DNA of 64,000 bases from Nicotiana tabacum (GCF_000715075.1 NC_134097.1:67985190-68049189), one strand, 5' to 3'. Numbered from the stretch's first letter, positions 50,220 to 62,318 are shown. Numbers and translations: made by a program. The notes: a model not told the origin generated them from the sequence alone.

Positions 50220-51898
50220 AAAGTGGTATAAGAGCAGTTTTGTCCTAGGGAGTCTACAAGCTGTGTCTAGTAGAGTCTTGTTTATGGGTGTGTTATGAAC
50301 CACACTTAGAGTAGGAGGCTATAGGGCATTTAGGACTGTCACTTTTTCTTCTTATTCTAGATCGTGTGGTAGAGATTAGTTGTAAGAATTCAAACTCCTA
50401 GATTCAACTTTAGTCATAATACAACGATAACTACATCCACAAAGACAGTTGGTAAGAGATTGAATGTGGCTCTAGAAGAGCTGAGTTAGAGGAACTCAAT
50501 TTTACATCACGCTTATGATGAGTAAATTTAAGGTCTTCAGTACATTATATGTGTACTAAGACGTGTAATCTTCTTGATAAGGAGCCCTAAAGCATGAATA
50601 TCTATCCACCCATATGGTAAAAAACAATAAGAGAATCAGAAGGTAGATACAAGTTTCAACAAGCAAAAGAAGCAAGGTGAAGAAGGATACGAGGTGTCCA
50701 GTTAGTGAAGATTATCAGTTTTTACAATTCAGACAGAGAAACATAAGTATTATAAGTTACTTTCAACAATAACAGAGATCTATACAATTGGCCACAACCA
50801 TGTCAATTATGCCCTATGGGAGCTAACATATATTATTTAAGAGAAATATGAGATAGAAAAGTCCAGTTGGGGTTAGAGTAACCTAAAATGGTAGATGGAT
50901 TATTATCATTAGCTAACATTTCCGAAGGATATTGCAAATGTAGTAATAGTTCTCCTTGTGAGACACCCCGATGGTGTAATCTAGAATAGTACAATTAGAT
51001 ATGATACTAGAATGTCTGGAAAAATTAGAAGATTGGCACTGGAATCCTAGAAGGGATAAATATTTACCTTAGTATGATTCCCATCCCTAGTAAAAAAAGG
51101 AAGGAGAGAGAGTACGTTAGGCATCCCGAAGAGCTAGTGAGATGAAGCAAGGGGAGCTAAAAGTGAAAGAACGTTTTGTTGAATTTTTTAGAATAAGGTG
51201 ATAAATAGAAATATTAGCAGGAGAATAAGAAGAGAGTAAATAAAGTATTATGAGTAAGATGTGATAAATGGGTGATAACAGTAAATCAAAATAAGACACG
51301 ATGATTGAGTCTATATTCAAGTGAAGGAAAAGACAAGAGGTGACATGCCTTGAGACAATAATAGAGTATAGGCCAAAGGTCATATCCTCATTTCGAGAAA
51401 TGAGTTGGTGAGTCCAACGTGATTACCAGAAGGCTAGTTTAGACCCCCTGTAGTAACAAAAATTAGTATGGTCTAGTAAACAAGATAAAACCGAACATGA
51501 ATTAGGGACTGGAGGATTTGATAATAGTCGAAATCGTGAGAATTTCAGAGATCGTGTTACAACAATAATAGAATAGACAACAGACGAATAACCTTTAAAG
51601 GTTATTTAGGAAGTCTCTTACCTAAAGCAAGCACTCCGAGCAGAGTTAATCTTAAGGGACTAAGTGTGCCAGTTACACTAGGTGTCACCTTCGTGCATAA
51701 GAAATTTAGTTATCCCTGGTACAAAAGGTTACCATATGGCAATTAATGTTCATTCATGATGTTAAAAGACACCAAATATGAAGAGGTAAAACATTTATAG
51801 GTAGATCATCGTAGTACTAAATCTTAGTACTCCCCTAAAAGAGGGGATATGGTATTAAGTCGGAGTTAAGCGGTTCAGGTAACTATGGAATGGTAAAA
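50220..51898 (+). other. Noncoding internal domain of D3 with primer site
   Basis: The primer site reads TGGTATAAGAGC (50224-50235), one mismatch to the initiator-Met consensus. The following sequence runs parallel to D2 from 40736 on. A 56-codon frame at 51576-51746 has related readings in D1 and D2. No known protein motif. Confidence 0.65.
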
Positions 51899-52614
51899 CC
51901 GGAGGGTCCAATTTTCCATCGTTGTGATGCCTCGTAAGCATATTTCACAAGTTCAAGACTACGGTCAAGGTTCGCCCTCGAAGTCTATAGACACTCGACC
52001 TCGGACTGATGCAGATCAACGGCTATGATGAAAAAGTGGGGAGTTCCCAAGGTACATAACTAGGGCTGAGACAGTCTAGTAAGCTAAATTCAAACCCGAA
52101 TCATGACATCAACTAGCTGTCCCATCTCCAAGTCTTTGTAATAAATGTATTTGTACAATGTTGGGATTTTCCCTCATATATAAAGGGGATCCTTGTCATT
52201 TTGTAGTGATCTGTTGCTCAATACTAAGAAACACGAACATTCTGTCTGCTCTCTAACATATTCTCTTGATCTTTTTACCTGCATTTATTACTTATATTCA
52301 TTGTTCTTAATTTATTGCTTATTATTGGCCATAAAGAGCCGTTATTGATTTATCATAACTGTTAGTCACCCATCAATCGCCCTCAATAGCTCCCAGCTGA
52401 GCGTCAGACTCGACCTCGAGGCCCCCGAATAGGCAAGCTTGAGGCCCCGATTACTAACCATTCAGTTTGGTTATCACCCTGCTCTCAAGATCTTATCTCG
52501 TTTCTAAGTCTTTTACATAGAAGCAACTGCCTAACAGCTAGCATAAAATTAGATCACGTATTTTTAGAACCTCATAATCAAATTTAATTGTTATTACCAT
52601 TTTCATGGTAAACA
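51892..52614 (+). repeat. 5' LTR of element F
   Basis: The end is GGTAAACA at 52614, three bases before the primer site. The beginning GGTAAAACCGGAGGGTCCA matches the 3' LTR start at 60227-60244, but the first seven or so bases (TGTATAC) are missing. A TATA box, ATATATAAAGGGG, is at 52177-52189. Confidence 0.72.
52175..52186 (+). promoter_or_regulatory. TATA box in LTR of element F
   Basis: CATATATAAAGG, a strong TATA match about 430 bases before the LTR end. Likely the element promoter. Confidence 0.55.
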
Positions 52615-52617
52615 GTT

Positions 52618-52635
52618 TGGCGCCCACCGTGGAGC
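52618..52635 (+). other. Primer binding site (element F)
   Basis: TGGCGCCCACCGTGGAGC, the type seen in Tat/Ogre elements and usually assigned to tRNA-Arg. Three bases after the LTR end. Confidence 0.75.
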
Positions 52636-52732
52636 TAAAAATAATAGTGATTATTTTCTTGCTGGTTTTACTACATTACACAAGTTAGCTTTCACGCTTT
52701 TTCTTGTCCAAGATCTTCGATTTCAGGTCAAA

Positions 52733-54354
52733 ATGTCTAACTCAGTAAATGAAGGTAAAAACAACAATCTTGAGGACTACGGAGAGAACATTGTGGATGT
52801 TCCAGGTGTTGGTGTACCACCATGAAACCCTGGGAACACACCAGAACCAATTCTCGTGGACGCGGTCTCACGCGATGCCCAGCACATCGATATAAGCTCC
52901 CACACCAATAGGAGCGTACACCCAGGAGAGCAACAAGAAGCTCAGAAAACCCCAACTAGGGGAGAACAGGAGGTTAGCCTTCATGCTATTTTTGAACTGT
53001 TATAGGCACAATAGCTGGCGATTGCTCAACTGCAAAGTCACCAAAAAACTCCCAGCACGGTAGCACTAGGCACGACCCCACCACCCAAGCAGTTGCTAGA
53101 GAGAACGAGCAACAATGGGTCGGCAGCCGACCCCGCCATCATAAATATGCTCGAGGACCTCACAAAGAGGATCGAGTCAGGCGAGAAGAAGATAGAAGCC
53201 AACGACAAGAAGGTCGAGACCTATAACTCCAGAGTCAACCTAATTCCGGGTGCACCCTCGATCCTAAAAGGGGTAGACTCGAAAAAGTTCGTGCAAAAGG
53301 TGTTCCCGCGGGAAGAGGCCCCAAAATCCATTCCAAAGAAGTTCAGAATGCCCGAGCTTCCAAAGTACAATGGAACCTCGGATCCCAACGAGCACGTCAC
53401 GGCCTACACTTGTACAGTGAAGGGAAATGACCTAAAGGACGACGAGATAGAGTCCGTCTTGCTAAAGAAGTTCGGGGAAACACTCTCGAAAGGGGCCATG
53501 ATGTGCTATCACAACCTAGCTCCTAACTCTATAGACTCATTTGCCATGCTGGCAGATTCTTTCATAAAGGCCCATGTCGGTGCCATCAAAGTGGCAACAG
53601 GGAAATCCGACGTCTTCAAGATCAACCAGAGGGAGAATGAGATGCTGCGAGAGTTCATATCTCGCTTTCAAATGGAACGAATAGAACTACCACCATTCTC
53701 CAACAACTGGGTAGTGCAGGCCTTCACTCAAGGTCTGAATGAACAGAGCTCGGTGGCTTTGAAGCAGCTAAAATAGAACCTAGTCGAGTATCTCGTCGTG
53801 ACCTAGTCAGGCGTCCACAACCGATACCAGTCAAAGATCAGGGTCGAGGACGACCAACTAAGAGCCCCCTCGGGCTCGGTATACCCAAGCAGGCTTCCGG
53901 CAAAGGAGCCAAAGCCAAACAAAGAAAGGTACCAGCCATACCCTGAAGACATGAGAAATGCCCCGAGATACAACATAACCCACAATGATCGAAGGATAGA
54001 CCGAGGCCAGAACCCTTGGGAATCGTCAACAGAGCTGGGTTCGATAGGTACACAGGGCCGACGGAGGCACCTCGCTTGTCGAAATACAACTGCAACGTCG
54101 ATGTATCAGACATCGTGTTCTTCATTAGTAAAATTAGAGACACCAGGTGGCCAAGGCCTGTACAATTAGATCCTTCACAAATGAACCACAACTTAGTGTG
54201 TGAATTTCACAACACACACGGTCACAGGACCGAAGATTGCCGACAAATTTGGGAAGAGGTGGCCCGACTACTCAACAAAGGTCACCTCCGGGAATTCCTC
54301 AGCGACCGCATCAGTTCCGGGAAAGAGAGCGACCAAAAAGAACGAAGCAAATGA
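52733..54354 (+). pseudogene. Gag (element F), broken
   Basis: The natural start is probably the ATG at 52733 (MSNSVNEGKN), in frame with the long open part 53093-53776. Stops occur near 52824 and 53003. The core reads KKFRMPELPKYNGTSDPNEH, AMMCYHNLAPNSIDSFAMLA and LREFISRFQMERIELPP, characteristic of Tat/Ogre gag. After stops at 53776 and 53803 and a frame change near 54020, it continues with CEFHNTHGHRTEDCRQIWEE, a zinc-knuckle-like element, and ends at 54354. The gene is inactive. Confidence 0.83.
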
Positions 54355-54737
54355 GCCACAACATGTCATCCATAAGAGTTTTTAAGGTGTCGGTACCCTG
54401 CAAGAACCCACGGTCAAGAGAGCGAAAACACCCCTCACCGGGAAAAAGCGAATTCGAGGCTCTATCTCAGCCCCATAACGACACATTGGTAATTTCTTTT
54501 CTTATTGATATATTTCAAATTAAATTTGTGCTTGTGGGTCCAGGTAGCTCATCCAATATTATCAGGTCAAGGGTAACAGAGCAGCTCAGACTGCCTGACC
54601 GTATTATGCCCGGCCCTCGAGTCCTCAATGTATTCAACATGGCGAGCAAAAATCGCCATGCCAGTCAATGTGGACAACATAACCTAAAATTCCAATATCT
54701 CCACCGTCAAAAGGGCCGAAGAATAAACAAGCAATAA
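54355..54737 (+). pseudogene. Protease remnant (element F), active-site Asp lost
   Basis: The frame 54237-54737 contains HNDTLVISFLID, FVLVGPGSSSNIIRSRVTEQ and PRVLNVFNMASK. In related elements the site reads VDPGSS or similar, so Gly replaces the catalytic Asp here. Past 54737 nothing of reverse transcriptase or integrase is seen. Confidence 0.7.
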
Positions 54738-55689
54738 AATAGAGATAACAAGTTACATTCTTGGCTATGTCCGACTGAACAAAATGAAGGACCGTACCAA
54801 GTCCTCTTAACAAAAGATCGAATCACATCGAGGGCCGAAGCGCCGTCAGCACTAGGTATGGTCATCTCCCATTTTTAGTTATATTTTATACAAACCTGAA
54901 CGCAGGTATCGGATAGAAACGACCAGAGTGCTTTCCAACTCGTAGGTTCCAAAAAAGCATATGTTGCACTCTTTTCCTTTGATCGGATTTTATCCCAAGA
55001 AGGATTTTACTGGCAAGGTTTTTAATGAGGTAACATCTATATTCTACCTAAGGAAGACCCAACAAATATTCAAGGCTTCTTTTTCAAACAACCTCAAATA
55101 TTGGGGGGCATCCCCCTGGAAGGTCACCTGCTCAGAGAAGACAAGATGCGCTAAGGGGGGTCTCGATAGGAATATAATGTACCGGGCAAAAAGGTTGAAC
55201 AAATCATGTTCACATAGAACAACTGAGCCCGTAACAGCAAAAATGTGTATACTTGTGCCAAGTAATCAAAGAAACTCGGTATTTTTTTGCAAAAAATGGT
55301 TCCTTTGTCAAAAACGTCTCGAACACTCATGGACTAGCGTCAACAACTCAAAACAATGCGACCCCCAGGTTGGAGCTCCTAACTCTTAAGCCCTTAATGA
55401 GGCAACGTCACGATCACAAAACAACTCCAAAGCCAAAAGCACCCCGAACACTCAGGGACTGGTGTCAAGATCTCAAAAACCGCATGATCTACGAGTGAAA
55501 AACTCCAAAATCGTAAGCCCTCAATGAGGCAATAACAAGTTTAGAAGTAAAGGCTCCCGAGCCAAGAAACCCTCGATGACTCAGGGACTGCCGCCAATCG
55601 CCACCATCGACTTATCAAAACTCGAGGCCATAGCACCACATGCGGGCAACTTCGGTCTCGTAAGACCTGTATAAGGCAACAACAATATC

Positions 55690-55800
55690 TGTAAGACCTT
55701 AAGCAAGGCATGAACCACACTTGTACCAAGTGACAATATCTGTAAAACCTCAAGCAAGGCATGAACCATACTTGTACCAAGTATCCAAAACTATAAGACC
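55690..55800. repeat. Short tandem repeat, about 57 bp, two copies
   Basis: CAATATCTGTAAGACCT, AAGCAAGGCATGAACCA and CTTGTACCAAGT recur in the same order with few changes. Confidence 0.65.
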
Positions 55801-56289
55801 TCAAAGGCATGTAAAACATGTAAGGCCTTACTAAAGGCATAAACCCAATCTCAAAGTTAAGGCTATATATCGAACTTGTAAGATCCCTAAAAAGGCATAC
55901 CCTCGATATAGATGCCGAAACTACTTCACTCGGGACTAAAAGACTCCGACCAAACACAAATGACTATGGTCATATGGCTGTACCAGCCAAACTAACGTGA
56001 CTCGGGGATGCCCGACCGTCACTACAAAATCACAGGCCTTCAATTACTTTGAATCTACTTCATAAAGAACCGAGTAAATAGGCTACCCTCGACATAGGCA
56101 AAAGAGCTTCGACCATATCAGCTCTAAATTACAGGCTTCGAGATACTCAGCCTCCTAGCCAAACCTCCCGAGGTGCTCGACCATCACCATATAACGACTC
56201 ATAATCGAGATTTTATCGAACCATCGAAGAGTCAGGCAAATACAATTTCAAAAAGTCCAAAACGAGGGAAAAATAAAGCCTATAAAAGG

Positions 56290-56760
56290 TTGCACCGACC
56301 TAAAGCGTAAGAGCCATTGTCGTCGGCTCACACTAAAGGTCATATTCACCCAAAGCATAAGATCCATTGTCGCCAGCTCACACAAAAGGTCGTACCGACC
56401 CAACGCGTAAGAGCCTAAGGGCCAGCTTTAAATTCAAAAACTTGAGGGTCGAATGAGCTCGAGTCGAAACCCGATTCGGATATTGAGCCCAAAATAGTTC
56501 ACTAAATATGCCTAAGAGCAAATGTTTAAGAGCCATTGTCGCTAGCCCATACAAAAGGTCATACCGACCCAACGCATAAGAGACTAAGGGCCAACTTCAA
56601 ATTCAAAAACTTGAGGGTCGAATGAGCTCGAGTCGAAACCCGATTGATAGACTGAGCCCAAAATAGTTAACTAAATATGCCTAAGAGCAAAAGCGTAGGA
56701 GCCACTATCGCCAGCACAAAAACCAAAGGTTGTGCCGACCCGATGCACAAGAGCCAGGTC
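56290..56760. repeat. 169 bp tandem repeat, about 2.5 copies
   Basis: The words GGTCGAATGAGCTCGAGTCG and AAACCCGATT recur at about 56447 and 56617, offset near 169-170 bases. Flanking partial units share AAGAGCCATTGTCG. Copies are diverged. Confidence 0.7.
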
Positions 56761-57050
56761 TATCCCGAGAATGCTCGGGGACTGACCTTCGACCATTACA
56801 GGTCGCTCAACAATAGCAAAAACCCAAGGGTCTAACCTAAGGACTGAAATCTCGGATCGATTATCTAAAAACATCACACAATATTCCTGAAAAAACAAAG
56901 GGGAAAAGAAGTGATAAAAAATGAAAAGCCTTTTATACATATTGCTTTTAGAGGCATGTTTACAAGGCCTGTAAAAACCCTTACAAAGAAGGAACCAAAC
57001 AGAACCCTAATCTATCATCGAGACTACATCTTCAATGGCTCCCCCGGAGG

Positions 57051-59903
57051 TTACACACTAATGGTTTCGGCTACAACTTCAGGTCCTTCAACGGCCTTAT
57101 CCCCTTTGAGGGCTTCACCTTTGTTCTCATCATCTCCTAAGCTACTACCCGATGCACCTCCATAAGCAAATAGGGAAGCACCCTTCTTTTCTAGGGTCTT
57201 CACCCTCTCAAGCTCGACAGGCAAATTGATACCCCCCACGTGTATATCCTCGAGAGTCTGCCTCCGAGATTCTAACCGAACACGCTCCACAGTTCAAGTC
57301 AATTTTGATTCGGCCTCCTCAGGTGCACTCCCGATTTGAACTTTTACCGCAACGACAGCCTCTTTATGCAAAGATATAAATGCCTCATCTTCAGTTTTGA
57401 TCCCGCATAATGGAGCTACTAACTTAGAATAGAGACCTCTATACTTGTCACTATCCGCCCTCGCATTATGAAACTGATGCCAGACTAAGGCTATCTTTTC
57501 CTGAAGGGTATCCCTCTTAGAAGATATCTCTATTACGTGCCGTTTGAGTTCGAGAACTTTGGAGTCTCTGGCTCGGAGCTCCTCCCTCAATAGGGCACCT
57601 TCCTTCTCGAACTACACAAATCAGATCAAAGATGTCAAAACGTCGGGACCTGGCAAGCAGTCAGGCAATAGCAAACAGAAACTAGGTAACTTGTTCAACA
57701 AGACGACTCTTCTCATGAAAAGGACCAGCCTGAAGACGAGCGAAAGTCTGATTATAAAGCGCCCTGGCCTGAAGCATGAAAAGGAAAAGTTAGAAAGATA
57801 AAGATCAGGATAACAGGCAGGATTTACAAGAACTACTTGCTCACAAAGCATGTTCATCTCACTGAAGACGAGCGAAGCTTCGAGCTCGGGAATTCCCTCG
57901 GGAGCGGCTAAAGGCTTTTTAAGAGCATATCTGCCTCCGATGAGCACCCCCACATCGGAAGGCTCTTCATTCTGGGCATTTTGTGCTCCCCTAGGAGGAA
58001 AGATCGTTCCCTAAGGAAAGTCATTAACCATGATAACACCAACAGGGTTAATCAGAGTCACCTATTGTCCCTGTAAGGCTCCAGAACCTGTTTCCTATGA
58101 ACCACCTACCGAATGAGCCTCAGCTCGAGGGATATTTTGGCCATCTATCGGCTGAGGGGAATCACCCGATACTCCCTCAGTAGACTCTCCAACTCGAAGT
58201 TGGATCGCGATGACTTCAAGCCTTGACTCCGGAACCACCTTCTTTATGGCATGAGGGTCAATCAGGCTTTCCTCTCCCTCGAACGCTATCGAGAAATCAT
58301 TTCCCCCCTCACCTTCAACTCGGGGACTTCCCGCTGCTTCGGGAGTTAGGGATGCTGGGTCAACCTTAATTTTTTCCACCTTGGTCTTCTTGGATTCCGA
58401 AGGTTCACTCGACGGTTCCCTTTGTCTTTTCTTCCCTTCATCGGGTCCCGTGGTACCCTCTTCACCAAGCAATGTTCCCTTCATCAAGGGGACCTTGCCC
58501 AGACCTACGCAAATGCAAGAGGTAAGCACAAGGAGTGGGAACGCTATCAGTAGCGATATCGGGGAATCACCCGATACTCCCTCAGTAGACTCTCCAACTC
58601 GAAGTTGGATCGCGATGACTTCAAGCCTTGACTCCGGAACCACCTTCTTTATGGCATGAGGGTCAATCAGGCTTTCCTCTCCCTCGAACGCTATCGAGAA
58701 ATCATTTCCCCCCTCACCTTCAACTCGGGGACTTCCCGCTGCTTCGGGAGTTAGGGATGCTGGGTCAACCTTAATTTTTTCCACCTTGGTCTTCTTGGAT
58801 TCCGAAGGTTCACTCGACGGTTCCCTTTGTCTTTTCTTCCCTTCATCGGGTCCCGTGGTACCCTCTTCACCAAGCAATGTTCCCTTCATCAAGGGGACCT
58901 TGCCCAGACCTACGCAAATGCAAGAGGTAAGCACAAGGAGTGGGAACGCTATCAGTAGCGATTCAGATTGAAAGGTATGATTCCAACAGGGGTAAAGGCT
59001 TACCATGGTCCTTAGCTTCCCATCGAGCTTGGGATAGATCATGCCACACTCGCTCAACATATGGACAAATCGAGTCCAGCCGGCCGACCCAGCCCGAGAG
59101 GTCCATGATCGCGCTAGGGTATATTGCTATAGCTACATTAGCAAAAGAAATTAAGCGTATGGAAATATGTACCTAAAAAAGAAGCAAGGAAATTCTAGAT
59201 AACATATCTACTTACGTTCAATGTTCCACCTTTCGGGGAACGACATCCTTTCCACTGGGATCAGGTCCGAAGTCCTAACTCAGACAAAGTGGCTCATCCA
59301 CCCTCCATTCCCAACTTCTTCGATGCAAGCAAAGAGGGCCCTCGAAGCTCGGCAATGGAGATTAATCAGACTCCCACGGAAGAGACGGGGGTTGTACATC
59401 CTAATCAGGTGATCGAGGGTGAAGGGCATTTCCTCAATCATGTTCACATAGTACCTAATCATGTAAACAATTCACCAGAACGAAGGGTGACTTTGGCCGA
59501 GGGTCACTTGATACCGTTGGACGAAGTCGAGAATCACGGGGTCTATCGGAGGCAATGATGGCCCTACCGGCCCAAGGGTAAATGGGTAAGTATACACACT
59601 GAGAAAATCAGCTTTGTATGTCGTTATATCCTCTTCCCGAGTAGGGATATCCACAAGCACCACATCCTCCCCGTGGCAATCAGTCCTCACCCTTTCGACA
59701 TCTTTTATTGAGCTAATATACTGAGACACAGGCTCACGATACCCCGTCTTAGAAGAAGGTCTCTCGACCTTAAAATCGGAAGCCATTGCAAAAAATCCTG
59801 GAACGCATACCTCATCACGAAGAGGCACAACCGCCTTGCCTTTAGATGGAAGCGAAGACGAGGAGGTGACGTTCTCCTGAGAAGCAGAGGCGAAAGTTTT
59901 CAC
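57051..59903 (-). pseudogene. Antisense multi-exon gene of element F (gypsy-type transposon domain protein)
   Basis: The minus strand carries a gene opposite to the element. It starts at ATG 59903 (MKTFASASQENV). The first exon contains YPFTLGPVGPSLPPIDPVIL, QVTLGQSHPSFW and PFTLDHLIRMYNPRLFRG, which I recognise as the family annotated as putative gypsy-type transposon (Transposase_28-like). GT-AG introns fit at 59215-59133 (83 bp), 59003-58910 (94 bp) and 57836-57769 (68 bp). The exon between the first two holds MDLSGWVGRLDSICPYVERV. Later exons are charged (KKRQREPSSEPSESKKTKVE), then coiled-coil-like (LELKRHVIEISSKRDTLQEK), ending near 57051. Stops after HPSFW (about 59470), at 58095 and near 57290 suggest decay. 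Molecular function unknown. Confidence 0.7.
58156..58965 (-). repeat. Tandem duplication, 2 x 405 bp, no difference seen
   Basis: 58156-58560 and 58561-58965 appear identical by eye over their length. The unit is 135 codons, so the minus-strand frame 59060-58095 stays open through both. Each copy includes about 56 bp of intron 3' end with its acceptor and about 350 bp of exon. Confidence 0.9.
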
Positions 59904-60020
59904 TATTCCTAAAAGATTTCAGAGGAGAAAGGAAAGTTGCATTTCGAAGAAAAAACAAAAGTAAAAGGAACCTTTTTGGTAGCTTGGTGGTGCAGTGAGT
60001 TGCAAATAATGAAAGAAGAA

Positions 60021-60030
60021 GTATTTATAG
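60021..60030 (-). promoter_or_regulatory. TATA box of antisense gene in element F
   Basis: The minus strand reads CTATAAATAC about 120 bases upstream of the ATG at 59903, a usual plant promoter spacing with a short leader. No other genes lie in this direction here. Confidence 0.55.
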
Positions 60031-60202
60031 AGGCCCCACACGTGCGTTGAAGGAGGCCAAAGGACAACCAACTATTGTAATCAATGCAAAGACTTTCAAA
60101 GGTTGTGTGTACGCCGTCCTTTGGAGCCTTATGACTGCCGTCATTATGGAAGTACCAGAGGGGCAAGAATTCAAGGTCGTTTCTTATCACTTTCACTCTA
60201 AG

Positions 60203-60244
60203 AAACGCGGGGACTATCTGTATACGGTAAAATTGGAGGGTCCA
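60203..60244 (+). repeat. Polypurine tract and truncated 3' LTR of element F
   Basis: AAACGCGGGGACTATC (purine-rich) precedes TGTATACGGTAAAATTGGAG at 60219, which matches the 5' LTR start at 51892. Only 26 bases remain before the LTR of element G begins. Confidence 0.7.
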
Positions 60245-62302
60245 TGTTACTTCTCGCGTTTTCGTTTGTTAAAATTTCGTTTTCAGTTAACCGATGTAGA
60301 CTCGGGGATGATATCATATTGATGTTAACGTATTTACGCTATTTATAATAAGCGAGAAATAAGTGTTATGAAGGATAAAGAGGTACATGGATTAAAGAAA
60401 CCGAGTTTCGTTGAAAGTGGCCAATTTGGGATAAAATATGGGTCGAGCGATAATACCCGATAATTATGAACTAGTACTATTCAAGGTACCATATGACCAT
60501 GGCAGTAGAATATATAAAGTATATATGAAGTATTTTAAAAATAAATAGAATTTTAAGTAATTTGTTGTAACTTTTAAATTATGCGGGTAATTAATTAATT
60601 ACCGGATAACATGACATTACTAGTTAACTAATAAGTGGATAAAAAAATTAATAAATCATCTCATCCCACCCCACGTGGCAAGAAGCCACAAAATTTGGAA
60701 AATGACTAAGTATACTACTTTGCCAAATGGCTAGCTATGAAAATGGCAAGATATGACTTACATTTAAGTCATTTCTTAAAACTTAGTAACCAAATTCAAT
60801 AGAAAGAAATACATATTATGTCCTTAGTTAAAAGACCAAATACATTAGGAACAAACAGAAACTTTAACCAAGCTTCAATTCATTCCTTGATTTGAGATAA
60901 AAAACGTTGGAAACAAAAACTTAAAAAAAACGTTGGATCAAGCTTACAATTTAAATCCATTCTCTAGTTCAAAAAAAAAAAATGTTCAAGCAGAACAAGT
61001 TCATTCCAATTTCAAGAAAATCCAGTATAAATTTCGCAGAAGCAGATTCGTTCAAATAATTACAGCAACAAGTATGTTAAGGCCCTCACTTCTTTCTTTT
61101 GGTATGGTCCAAATTATACTGAAGAAACGAGCAAATACACAGTTGCCATAAATTACTCTATTCATAGAAATAGCAGGGGTATCTATATTCTTGGTTCCCC
61201 ATAAAAAATATTATTATCTTCTGTTCATGGGTCCTAGAATAATACACAGTTGAAAAAGTCTATCCGGAAAGACTATTGAGATTATTACATATTTTTCATA
61301 AATTTCACACATTTATACTTGTGCATTGACCCATGACCATATGGCGTTATATATGCGTATATATGTATGTTATATTTATATGGGATACGGGAAAAAGGTT
61401 ACGATGTTATATACATACCACCTCCTGATCTATTGGTATTTGATGATGATGTTACCCACAATGGCTAAAATATGACTCAGATGGCGTTATATACTCGTGT
61501 ATATGTATGAACATGTATATGGGATATGAGAAAAGGTTACGGCGTTATATATGCACCACCACCTGATCAGCTAGTATATGTTGATGATGTTGCCCACAGT
61601 GACCAAGATGATATGATGGGATGCCCTCAGTGGCTTGACGATATTATGTACACCCATACCTATGCATGACATGACATTTACATACACGTGCATGACGTTA
61701 TAAACATTTCATAATTTACAAAGTTATTTAGATTTAAAGATGTGTTTCAGTATTCCATGTTTCATTTATGTTTTTACGTACTAATTTCCATGCCTTACAT
61801 ACTCAGCACATTTTTTGTACTGATGCCCTATTTCACGGGGCCTGTGTTTCGTACTCGCAGGTGCAGGTAGGCAAGCAACGGTACCCCTTCTTAGGATCCC
61901 TGATCAAAGAGAGTTGGCATGCTCTATTTGATCCGGAGCTGCTTTTGATATTGGTACGATATGTTTGTACATATATATGTATATGGGTATGATGTGGCTC
62001 AGTTCCGTCTTTGTACAGTTATGTTTCTGTTAGAGGTCTGTAGATAGTATGTCTAGTTGGGATGTATGTGGCCTTGTCGGCTTTCAATTATTGGATGTAT
62101 AGTTGTCTATAACAGTCTTGCTGGCTCGCCCCCTATATTAGGCAGATATACGTACATATGCCTTGTTGGCAGGTTCCTTCATATATGTCATCTTCGTAAT
62201 TCATAAGATGTTATACAGGTTCATATCCTAGACATTTGCTTAGGGGTGTTTGACAAGTAGTACTCAGGCACCCGTCGCGGCCCATCGGTTTGGGTCGTGA
62301 CA
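60245..62302 (+). repeat. 5' LTR of element G (2058 bp)
   Basis: Starts TGTTACTTCTCGCG and ends GGGTCGTGACA. It shares with D2 the CCAGATGGCGTTATATA region, here duplicated: the GGCGTTATAT word occurs at about 61343 and 61483. Confidence 0.78.
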
Positions 62303-62306
62303 AAAC

Positions 62307-62318
62307 TCGTATCAGAGC
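62307..62318 (+). other. Primer binding site, initiator-Met type (element G)
   Basis: TCGTATCAGAGC, one mismatch from TGGTATCAGAGC, five bases after the LTR. Confidence 0.75.

Larger units (their letters stand above)
47365..51898 (+). mobile_element. Element D3: non-autonomous chromovirus-type (LARD) element, truncated
   Basis: A 2855 bp 5' LTR is followed by a primer site and about 1.7 kb of internal DNA matching D1 and D2. The internal part ends at 51898 at the junction with element F, so about 2.9 kb of interior and the 3' LTR are missing. No gag or pol motif. Confidence 0.75.
54738..57050. other. Noncoding interior of element F with tandem repeats
   Basis: No pol motif is found. Imperfect repeats occur: words around ACTCAGGGACTG near 55325, 55450 and 55580, a unit of about 57 bp at 55690-55800 (TTGTACCAAGT and GCAAGGCATGAACCA), and a 169 bp tandem at 56290-56760. 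This is the region where pol would be expected. Confidence 0.6.
51892..60244 (+). mobile_element. Element F: Tat-like Ty3/gypsy element with antisense gene, pol deleted
   Basis: A 5' LTR (to 52614), a primer site of the type used by Tat/Ogre elements, gag and a protease remnant lie on the plus strand. Reverse transcriptase and integrase are absent. Tandem repeats follow, then a multi-exon gene on the minus strand, a purine tract and the first 26 bases of a 3' LTR. Antisense genes between pol and the 3' LTR are known in the Tat lineage. The element is truncated at both LTRs. Confidence 0.78.

Noticed and set aside
55541..55957. 138-codon frame on the minus strand rich in repeats
   Set aside because: Produced by the short tandem repeats of element F; no domain.
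58381..58971. Two similar plus-strand frames
   Set aside because: Shadows of the duplicated minus-strand exon.
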